DNA of 64,000 nucleotides from Sthenelais limicola (Eukaryota > Annelida > Polychaeta > Phyllodocida > Sigalionidae): NCBI GenBank assembly GCA_942159475.1, contig OW804096.1, positions 105,994,194 through 106,058,193 on the forward strand, read 5' to 3'. Positions 1-7,235 of this stretch are shown in pieces. Position numbers and translations under genes: made by a program. Every line of letters starts with the position of its first letter. The stretch's first letter is position 1. Under the pieces are notes generated by a model. The model had not been told where the DNA came from. It did no database searches and was given only the letters and a program-made list of their open reading frames with translations.

Positions 1-235
1 CTTGTACCATGTTTACTTAAACCTGCATGTTGCCTCAGACACCTGTGGTCAAGGGTCACCTAGCTGGCTAGGAGGCCCGAGATCCTCGGACTGAGGTAGG
101 ATTGTGTAAACTGACGCTCAGCTTGCAATTCCTCACGAGAATAAAACCCTTTGCGAACAGGTAGAGACTGCCTTTTGTTCCATTTGTTTTATACATCGGT
201 AAGGTTAAGGGATACGAACCTGCGAGATCACTACA
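1..235 (+). repeat. 5' LTR, 3' portion only (window-truncated)
   Basis: Bases 1-235 are identical to 10133-10367. The LTR ends in CACTACA at 229-235, immediately before the primer site. An AATAAA polyadenylation signal lies at 140-145. About 257 bp of the LTR, including its U3 start, lie before the window. Confidence 0.95.
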
Positions 236-237
236 AT

Positions 238-251
238 TGGTGCCGTGACCA
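238..251 (+). other. Primer binding site, tRNA-His type
   Basis: TGGTGCCGTGACCA begins two bases after the LTR end. It is complementary to the 3' end of animal tRNA-His (acceptor stem ...GUCACGGCA plus CCA) over about 14 nt. The LTR element at 51642-52556 carries an 18-nt version of the same site. The tRNA match is from general knowledge of tRNA-His sequence, not from a search. Confidence 0.8.
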
Positions 252-479
252 AACTTAACCAACCGGTTTTGTTAGCACTGAAGTGCTGAGTTCACTTGCT
301 TGGACCTATTGCCATTCTTCATATATCCTTGAGATATAAGTATGCCAAACTTTGTGGTCCTGCAAGATTGCCTCTTCAGAGAAGAATCAAGATTTGCCTG
401 GATTTTTCAATGCTGAAAAATCCTTGCATTGGCCCCTCTTGTGAATCTGGAATCTCGGATTTCAGATTCAGAATTTCTG

Positions 480-717
480 ATGGATTTCTGATGGATTTCT
501 GGCGGAATTCCAGACGGATTTCTGACGGAATTTCTGACGGAATTTCGGACAGATTTTCGGACGATTTTCGGACAGATTTTCGGACGATTTTCGGACGAAT
601 TTCGGACAGATTTTCGGACAAATTTCGGACGAATTTCGGACGGATTTTCGGACGAATTTCGGACGAATTTCGGACGGATTTCGGACGGATTTCGGACGGA
701 TTTTCGGATTCATGGAA
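480..717 (+). repeat. Minisatellite in the retroelement leader (11-12 bp TTTCGGACGGA-like units)
   Basis: About 20 tandem degenerate units of the form TTTCGGACGGAT / TTTCGGACGAA / TTTCTGACGGAA run through the leader between the primer site and gag. Open reading frames on both strands here (for example 296-847 on +) are by-products of the repeat and translate to R-T-D-F / R-I-S-D periodic peptides. The array is inside the transcribed leader, where packaging signals usually lie. Confidence 0.85.
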
Positions 718-758
718 TTTCGGATTTCGGAAAATCCTGTCCCAAGGGTGCAGGGCTT

Positions 759-766
759 CAGGTATG
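759..766 (+). promoter_or_regulatory. Candidate splice donor at the gag start
   Basis: CAG|GTATGA: cleavage would fall after 761. It lies just before the first plausible gag ATG (764). Together with the acceptor-like site at 7217-7218 it could generate a subgenomic RNA for the third ORF, as retroviruses do for env. This is inference from sequence only. Confidence 0.3.
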
Positions 767-1469
767 AAGGAGCAATGGGATCAGAACTCACCTTTAGGTG
801 TCAGTTACTGGCGTAGGAAGCTAATTTTGCCCCGAAGCTGGCAATAATTAGGAACTGGGATCCGAAGGATTCATGGAGTGGTTTGGACAATACTCTACGT
901 ACTCTGTGCCTAAGAATTTTTCTTAGGGGCTTAATCGACCAGGGGAAAGCTGCTTGGGTGAAGCTAAAACAGCCGTTTGACCTTCTCCATGCTATTCTCT
1001 GGGCCGAAGTATGGGAAGTTGTAGTTTGGACTTAGTTCCTGCTGCTGCTCTACAAGCCGCCTTCATGGGTCCGAAGGCTGTAGTTATTCCATTGGAAATA
1101 GCTGCAGCCGAAGCTTCCCAGTTGAAGAGACGCAGAAATGCGAACGCCAAAGAAAAGGCCATGGTTCAGGTCAGCCAGGCGCTAGCTTTGCAAGATTCTA
1201 ACGATGATGATCAGTCCGAAGAACTTGGCAATGCAGTAGTGCAAGCTGTCCAGGCCTGGCATGGAAAGAATGAATAGACTGGTTCCTCTGCTCAGCAGGT
1301 GATGACAACTGCTGAAGTAAAGGGGTAAAGAACCTGGCAGGTTCAGAAGTGCTACTTCTGTAGTGAGGAGGGACATTTCGCCTCGACTTGTCCCAAGAAA
1401 GTAGCTCTCCTTGAACTCTTGAAGAAGGCAGACGCTTCTAATGAGAAGCCTGCTACTTCGGGAAACTAG
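764..1469 (+). pseudogene. gag: gag remnant with CCHC zinc knuckle
   Basis: Gag would form the virus-like particle and bind the element RNA. Coding-like sequence starts near an ATG at 764 but changes frame at least twice: frame of 764 to about 845, a second frame from about 850 to 1030, and a third from 1011 on. In the last frame there are in-frame stops at 1275-1277 (TAG) and 1326-1328 (TAA). A nucleocapsid knuckle follows in that same frame at 1350-1391, C-x2-C-x4-H-x4-C (CYFCSEEGHFASTC), and the frame ends at TAG 1467-1469 directly after the frameshift heptamer. The N-terminal part is not recognisable by eye as a named gag family; the knuckle and position before protease make the gag assignment firm. 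As written this copy cannot produce full-length Gag unless the breaks are assembly errors. Confidence 0.75.
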
Positions 1470-1519
1470 GTTCGGCTCCTGAAGAAAGCGAGACGGGAGC
1501 CTCGGACAACACGCTTCTT
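1460..1519 (+). promoter_or_regulatory. Programmed -1 ribosomal frameshift signal (slippery heptamer + pseudoknot)
   Basis: GGGAAAC at 1460-1466 sits in the gag frame as G|GGA|AAC with the gag stop TAG immediately after. Shifting -1 enters the pol frame, open from 1445. Seven bases downstream, GGCTCC (1474-1479) can pair with GGAGCC (1496-1501). In the loop, AAGCG (1486-1490) can pair with CGCTT (1512-1516), extended by AAG (1482-1484) with CTT (1517-1519) around one bulged A, giving an H-type pseudoknot. Heptamer, spacer, structure and overlapping frames all agree. Confidence 0.8.
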
Positions 1520-3550
1520 AGTACCACAGTCCGCGAGGATCTTGGTAGTAGTCTAGAAACTGGGAAATCAGCCCAGGCACCGGTGTGTAAGATAGGGTTA
1601 AAGCTTAGCGACAAGAAGCTACCCGATCTGATAGCTGGAGGTCCTAGGCCGTTGCCGGACGGTGATTTTCTTCCTGAAAAGATTCAGGGATGCTCGGACA
1701 AGAGCCCTGGCGTGCGTTGGGGACAGGCCGAGTACCAAGCTGAGTCAGGTCAGGTTGTCTTGGTAGAAAAAGGCCAAGAGAAGTCTGCTCGGATTCAGAA
1801 AGTTTCTGTTCAACAGCTGGAAACTCTGGAGATTCCTTCCAAATTACTGGTGAGGGAGAGATGGTATGCCCCTGTAGGCATAGGTGGGAAGAGTGGTTAT
1901 TTCTTGGTAGATCCAGGCGCAACGACGAGTTTGATTACCAAGGATTTCTACGAATCCCTTCCACATGCGCCGCCTATGATTTCGGTGCGTATGGCGTGCT
2001 CGATGGGTAATGGAACGCCTATAACTACATATGGGAGCATGCTCTGTCCATATGAAGTGTCGGGTCGGACATACATGATGACATGTCTGGTAGTCAGCGG
2101 TCTGAAGGGCCCTGAAGACGGGATATTAGGTGCAGATTTTTACTATGTGCACCGTTGTTGTTTGGATTGGTCAGGAGTGTTTTATTTGGAAAACTTCGGA
2201 CATTCTGTTGTATGTAAACAGTGGAAAAAGAAGTCCGAAGGTGAAGAATTTTCCTCTATAAAGACCATGACTGTGAGCGAAGTAGATACTGGAATAGCTG
2301 TGACACTTAGGAAAGCGGTGATCATGGAGCCCAAATCTATTACACTTGCAGAATTGGACTTTGATAGTGGCTCAGACGCATCGGATGCTTGGATGTTCGA
2401 GCCAGACCAAGGATTGCTAGAAGACTTCGCCTTAGGGAGCCTGAATACATATGTTTCAGGTGGAGGTTCAACCGCTTTGGTAGCCTTCAGCAATCCGTCC
2501 GACTGCCCAATGAAAATTGGCAAACGGAGAGTGGTGGGCAGATTAAGTAGAGTTACTCTTGTGGCAGAGGATTCCGCTTTGTCTGAAGATGACGGTAGCA
2601 ATATTATCAGAGAGGCAATCATTAATTCTATACAGGTTACAGAATCGCCTGTGGCGGATGATGATCTGATAGCTCCCGACATCTTAGTACCACCGAGTGC
2701 AGAGTGCCCGCTGAAGAAGCTGGTCAATGATTCGGATTTGTCCGAGAAAAACGAGAAGAACGTTGCTCTGTCTTTGCTGGAAGAATTCCGAGATTGTTTC
2801 TCTCTACCAGGTGGCAAAGCCCTTGGTTGTACTGATAAAGTTCGCCATGTGATAGACACTGGAGATGCTTGTCCGATCAAACAAGCATACCGGCGTATTC
2901 CTGTGGCGAAGAGAGACAAGGCAGAGGCAGAGATTTGGAAAATGTACAGAGAGGGCCGAATTGAACATAGCAGTAGCCCCTGGGGTGCTCCTATTGTCAT
3001 GGTGGCCAAGAAAGATGGCACACAGCGTTTTTGCGTTGACTATCGTCAGCTAAACTCTGTCACTATAAAGGATAGCTTTCCACTACCTCGGATCGATGAG
3101 TGCATAGAGTCACTTGGTGGTAACCAGTGGTTCTGTACTTTAGATCTTGAAAGTGGGTACTGGCAGGTGGCGATGGATGAAGATAGCAAGTCGAAGACTG
3201 CATTCTTATCCAGTGTAGGGTTATTTCAATTCAAGGTTATGGCCTTCGGATTGTGTAATGCCCCCGCTACCTTCCAACGCATGATGGATCAGATGTTGGA
3301 TGGCCTTCGTTGGAAATCATGTCTGGTCTATCTGGATGATATCGTGGTTTTTGGGAAAACTCTTGAAGAGTGCCTAGATAACCTGAGACTCGTCCTTGAG
3401 CGTATACGGGATTATGGTCTTCGTTTGAAACCCAAGAAATGTGAATTTTTCCGCAAGAAAGTGGAATACTTGGGTCGGATTGTGTCAGGCCATGGCATTT
3501 CGCGGATCCGAAGAAGATCCAGAAAGTCAAGGACTGGCCAATCCCCATGA
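1466..3550 (+). CDS. pol: pol part 1: aspartic protease and reverse transcriptase (frameshifted at its end)
   Basis: Open from 1445; codons from 1466 are read after the -1 shift from gag. It has no needed ATG, so the GTG at 1583 is not a real start. The protease lies around 1850-2160: the active-site segment at 1910-1921 reads D-P-G-A where the family has D-T/S-G-A, and ILGADF (about 2127-2144) is the conserved later segment. RT spans about 2860-3500 with SSSPWGAPIVMVAKKDG, the VDYRQLN segment, TLDLESGYWQV (metal-binding Asp), FGLCNAPATFQRMM and the catalytic YLDD at 3329-3340. A one-base deletion at about 3500-3502 pushes the frame into a TGA at 3548-3550; the protein continues in the next frame from 3502. 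RT catalytic residues look intact; the unusual protease proline might reduce activity. Either a mutation or an assembly error explains the shift. Confidence 0.9.
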   Translation, partial: LGSAPEESETGASDNTLLSTTVREDLGSSLETGKSAQAPVCKIGLKLSDKKLPDLIAGGPRPLPDGDFLPEKIQGCSDKSPGVRWGQAEYQAESGQVVLVEKGQEKSARIQKVSVQQLETLEIPSKLLVRERWYAPVGIGGKSGYFLVDPGATTSLITKDFYESLPHAPPMISVRMACSMGNGTPITTYGSMLCPYEVSGRTYMMTCLVVSGLKGPEDGILGADFYYVHRCCLDWSGVFYLENFGHSVVCKQWKKKSEGEEFSSIKTMTVSEVDTGIAVTLRKAVIMEPKSITLAELDFDSGSDASDAWMFEPDQGLLEDFALGSLNTYVSGGGSTALVAFSNPSDCPMKIGKRRVVGRLSRVTLVAEDSALSEDDGSNIIREAIINSIQVTESPVADDDLIAPDILVPPSAECPLKKLVNDSDLSEKNEKNVALSLLEEFRDCFSLPGGKALGCTDKVRHVIDTGDACPIKQAYRRIPVAKRDKAEAEIWKMYREGRIEHSSSPWGAPIVMVAKKDGTQRFCVDYRQLNSVTIKDSFPLPRIDECIESLGGNQWFCTLDLESGYWQVAMDEDSKSKTAFLSSVGLFQFKVMAFGLCNAPATFQRMMDQMLDGLRWKSCLVYLDDIVVFGKTLEECLDNLRLVLERIRDYGLRLKPKKCEFFRKKVEYLGRIVSGHGISRIRRRSRKSRTGQSP

Positions 3551-6159
3551 ATGCTAGGGAAGTAAGGCAATTCATTGGATTTGCCTCCTATTACCGAGAT
3601 TTTATGAAGGATTTCGGTAAATTAGTGATTCCCTTGCAGGAAGTTGTAACCGCGGCAGGCAAGGATAAACAATATGCTAAACCCATAGAGTGGACTCCTC
3701 GTTGCCAAGATGCATTCGATACATGCAAAAATTTGCTAATCTCTTCACCTACTCTCGGATATCCTCAACCTTCGGGTAAGTTTATCCTTGATACAGATGC
3801 AAGTAGTTTTGGCATGGCGGGAATTCTGTCTCAGGTCCAGGAAGGAAGGGAGGTGGTTCTGTGTTTTGCAAGCCATAGTTTATCTAAGCCACAGAGGAAC
3901 TATTGTGCGACAAAGCGTAAGCTGCTTGCCGTTCTGACCTACCTGCAAAAATTCCGACATTACTTGCTTGGTAATAAGGATTTTATCGTTCGGACAGATC
4001 ACGCCTCCTTGCGTTGGCTGCTCAATTTCAAGGATCCGACCGATATGTTAGCTCGCTGGCTACTCACCTTACAGGAATTCGGGCTGGATCAGAGCATGAT
4101 TTTGCATCGGGCTGGTAAACAGCATGAAAATGCTGATGCGCTGTCGCGCTTGCCAACCAGAAAATGTGGAAGACCAGACTGCCTAGATTGTGGTGCGCAT
4201 GATGCTGTTATTGCCACTAACGAAGTTTCCTTAGGGACTCAGCGGAACGTGTTGCAAGAAGCTCAGCAAGCCGACCCACTTGTAAAAAGGTTGCTGAAAA
4301 TGTTGGATGGAACTGTGCCGATTCCTAGCAGAGAACATCTTGCTGGTGAGTCTAATGAGTTTCGGACATTTGTCAGACATCTTGGTAGTATGAAGGTCAG
4401 AGATGGTGTGCTATGTCTGGGGTGGACAAGACTAGCCACCGGAAAGAAATACTGGAGGAAAATTGTCCCTGTTTCCATGAGGAAAGAGATCTTCCAGGGC
4501 ATACATGGTGCCAAAACTGCGGGTCATTTCGGAACCTTCAAGAATGTCTGGTCAGCAAAGATGAGATATTTTTGGCCTGGTATGAGTTATGATCTGAGGC
4601 GGTGGGTACGAGCTTGCCCGGAATGTAATATGAGGAAGACTAGAGGTGGTGGTGGAATTTCTTACCTTAAGAAAGAAAAACATGGTGGTAGATGGAACCG
4701 AATATCGTTGGATATTCTAGGGCCTCTTCGGAGTACCCCTAGAGGCAACAGCTATATTATGGTTGTAGTAGACCATTTCTCTAAATGGGCCGAAGCCTAC
4801 CCCATGGCCGATCACACCGCTGAAAGCTGTGCAGAAGTTCTTTTTCGAGAATGGATCTTGAGATTCGGATGTCCTGTGTCGTTGCAGACAGATGGAGCTC
4901 CTGAATTTCGGTCTCAACTCTTGAGATGTCTACTTGACATGCTGGGAATCGAGAAGCTAATTACCCTCCCATACAGGCCTATGAGTAATGGGCAGTCCGA
5001 GAGGCTTAATAGAGTTCTTGTGGAACAGCTATCTTGTATGACTGATTCGGACGAAGTAGATTGGGATATGCTGACCCCTTGCATTGCTCATGCATACAGA
5101 GGGACAGTACATGCTGCTACTTTATGCACACCTAACTCAGTAGTCTTCGGAGAAGAGTTGGTAACGCCCATGGACATAGTTCATGGAGTTGAAAGAGGAA
5201 GTCTTGATTTCCCTTGCAAGGTTGCTTTTGTTGAGAACCTGAAACAGTGGATGAGAAAGGGACACCAGTACGTGCGGGATAATCTCGGAATATCTGCGGT
5301 TCACCAGATTAGGGATTATAACAAACGTTCTAGGCCCCCCAGTTTTGAGGCGGGGGAGGTGGTGTACCGATTCTGTCCCCCCAAAGCGAATAAGAAGCTC
5401 GGACCCAAGTGGGACGGGCCTTATAAAATCAGAAGGTTCATAGGAGGTACCACCCGTGAACTGGAGACAGCCGAAGGTCTAATGCGATACCATATCGACT
5501 ATCTGAAGCCGGCTTTCGATGAAAATGGGCCGATTCAAGCGGTTAACTTGGATCGGGCTCCAGAATTCCGAAGGCAGGAACAGGCTGGTATGGAAATCTT
5601 TAGACTAGAGGCTGGGAGAGTGGTGCCAGGGAAAGATTGTCCTAAGAAGGTAGAGAAAGAGAAAATTACTGTAGGCGTCAAGCCGAGAGGTAGACCTAGG
5701 AAGATCCGAAAGGGTAGTTCCAAGGAAACCTCCAGTAAATCTCTGCCTCTAAAGAAAAGAGGGGGTAGACAAGGGAAATCTGTTGCCAAACCTGACAGTT
5801 CCTTAGCAGACTCGGGACTTACGGCTACCCCGCCTGGGCTTTTGGGTCCAGGAAAGGCTTTATCATATGAGAAGTCTAAGGTAGCTACGGTCTGTCCGAA
5901 GAAGCGCGGGAGGCCGAAGGTTCGCACAGATACGTCCGACCAGCCGGTGGCGCCCCCGGTCGTTTTGAATAGGAAGCGCGGAAGGCCTAGGAAACAGCTG
6001 GTCCAAGCTGCTCCTGTACCTCCAGTGCAGCCGAAGAAACGACCAGGTAGACCAAGGAAAGGAGCTGTGGTTAATGCAAAACCACCAGATCCTTCTTCTC
6101 CTGGCATAGCAAGGGCTAAACGTGTACGAAAGGCCCCAGTTCGGTTGCAAATGAGCTAA
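3502..6159 (+). CDS. pol: pol part 2: RNase H, integrase and AT-hook tail
   Basis: Continues pol in a new frame after the one-base break; the ATG at 3547 is internal. RNase H: DTDASSFGMAGIL (about 3787-3825), TDHASLRWLL and NADALSRLP keep three acidic sites, but the Glu expected in the NYCxTxxELLAV segment is Lys (3919-3921). Integrase: HHCC zinc module (HGAKTAGH at about 4504, CPEC near 4618), then D in SLDILGPL, D in LQTDGAPEF and E in GQSERLNR, the last pair separated by exactly 35 residues, so the DDE core is complete. A GPY/F-like module (GPKWDGPYKIRRF) follows near 5404. The last 220 residues are a Pro/Lys/Arg-rich tail with four AT-hook-like cores (three RGRP, one PGRP) at about 5685, 5905, 5974 and 6045. 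TAA at 6157-6159 ends it. AT-hooks bind the minor groove of AT-rich DNA, so the tail may steer integration. Confidence 0.92.
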   Translation, partial: ADPKKIQKVKDWPIPMNAREVRQFIGFASYYRDFMKDFGKLVIPLQEVVTAAGKDKQYAKPIEWTPRCQDAFDTCKNLLISSPTLGYPQPSGKFILDTDASSFGMAGILSQVQEGREVVLCFASHSLSKPQRNYCATKRKLLAVLTYLQKFRHYLLGNKDFIVRTDHASLRWLLNFKDPTDMLARWLLTLQEFGLDQSMILHRAGKQHENADALSRLPTRKCGRPDCLDCGAHDAVIATNEVSLGTQRNVLQEAQQADPLVKRLLKMLDGTVPIPSREHLAGESNEFRTFVRHLGSMKVRDGVLCLGWTRLATGKKYWRKIVPVSMRKEIFQGIHGAKTAGHFGTFKNVWSAKMRYFWPGMSYDLRRWVRACPECNMRKTRGGGGISYLKKEKHGGRWNRISLDILGPLRSTPRGNSYIMVVVDHFSKWAEAYPMADHTAESCAEVLFREWILRFGCPVSLQTDGAPEFRSQLLRCLLDMLGIEKLITLPYRPMSNGQSERLNRVLVEQLSCMTDSDEVDWDMLTPCIAHAYRGTVHAATLCTPNSVVFGEELVTPMDIVHGVERGSLDFPCKVAFVENLKQWMRKGHQYVRDNLGISAVHQIRDYNKRSRPPSFEAGEVVYRFCPPKANKKLGPKWDGPYKIRRFIGGTTRELETAEGLMRYHIDYLKPAFDENGPIQAVNLDRAPEFRRQEQAGMEIFRLEAGRVVPGKDCPKKVEKEKITVGVKPRGRPRKIRKGSSKETSSKSLPLKKRGGRQGKSVAKPDSSLADSGLTATPPGLLGPGKALSYEKSKVATVCPKKRGRPKVRTDTSDQPVAPPVVLNRKRGRPRKQLVQAAPVPPVQPKKRPGRPRKGAVVNAKPPDPSSPGIARAKRVRKAPVRLQMS

Positions 6160-7235
6160 TTATGGTACTGGACCGAGGGTAGGAATCTCCGAACTGATTT
6201 CTACCCAAACTAAAAAATCACACAACGAGAAGTCAGACGGGTGGTGGACCGAACTAAGAGCCGCCCTGTCCCCTATTGATAAGCAGTAAAAATGGACTTT
6301 ATTCAGTTAATTCCATTTGTGACTGGGAGTCTCGGAAAGTACTTAACCTTACCCTGGGTACCGCTTGTATGTTAAACTGGAAATCCAAAACGTCTTCAGT
6401 GGCCACGGACTTCAGTGTAAACATCGGAATCTATTTATAACGAATAGAGTGTTGCCTACGCCTGGGGTGGGTTTTGAGGAAATCAGAGAATGATTACACC
6501 TCTGCATCGTCTCAGCAGAGACCCGAATAGCTGAGTGGGAACACGCGCCCAAGGCTATTTTCGGGCTCAGAAGGTGAGCGCGGGAAGAAAATTGGCGCTG
6601 CAGTAGTGCGGCGACTGAATGCAACTCTGGCGTTGCAGTGGTTAAATACGCTGGTGTTTTACCGTTTCAGTCAGTCTACTTCCTGCTTCCGCGAAGCAAA
6701 GCACCGAGACTACCTCTTAGAAAGAGAACTGTGCAGTAAGTTTTATCAAGTGATGATCCTTGTGAAATATATTGCCCTGTGTTTGTAGTCCCTTTGCTCG
6801 AGTAGTCAAGTTGCATGAATGCTGTGGGTCGTATATTAACTGTGTTTGGGGCACGTTGATAATGCGCGGGCTGGCGTGGGACCTATAGCGGCCATGTTGT
6901 TTTCGCCATTGGTGTAGGAATGAATGAACGTTGCTATCCGAAGGTGTTAAACTAAACTTGAACAGCGTATCCGCTGCTGATATACCAATAAACGTTCAGT
7001 CTTTGTGTTTTGGAAGTAATCAACCAACTCACTGTGCCTAAAGCGTGGGTATATTCGTGTAGTGAAGGTTTGGATTTCTCGATACCACTACGCTCTATGT
7101 GTGTAGTAGCTGTCAGCCACAGCCGAAGCGTGTCCGAGAGGAGTCCGAACGTCCATCTGCAGCAAATAACAGGTATTTTCTGTACTTATTTCTACCCATG
7201 CCATCATTATACTTTCAGGTACCGATTGAATAGTG
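6160..7235 (+). other. Spacer between pol and the third ORF, with splice-acceptor-like site
   Basis: About 1.07 kb without a good coding frame. It holds an AATAAA at 6987-6992 and, just before ORF3, a pyrimidine-rich run ending ACTTTCAG (AG at 7217-7218), a good splice-acceptor shape 17 bp before the ORF3 ATG. A donor-like ACAG|GTATTT lies near 7170, so a tiny 48-bp intron is formally possible too. Several short frames (for example 7010-7285) have no recognisable domain. Confidence 0.5.

Noticed and set aside
296..847. 183-aa plus-strand ORF in the LTR element leader
   Set aside because: Mostly the 11-12 bp minisatellite translated; both strands and several frames are open for the same reason. 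Only the end (from 764) may belong to gag.
2182..3021. 279-aa antisense ORF within pol
   Set aside because: Shadow of the RT/protease coding strand; no independent motif.
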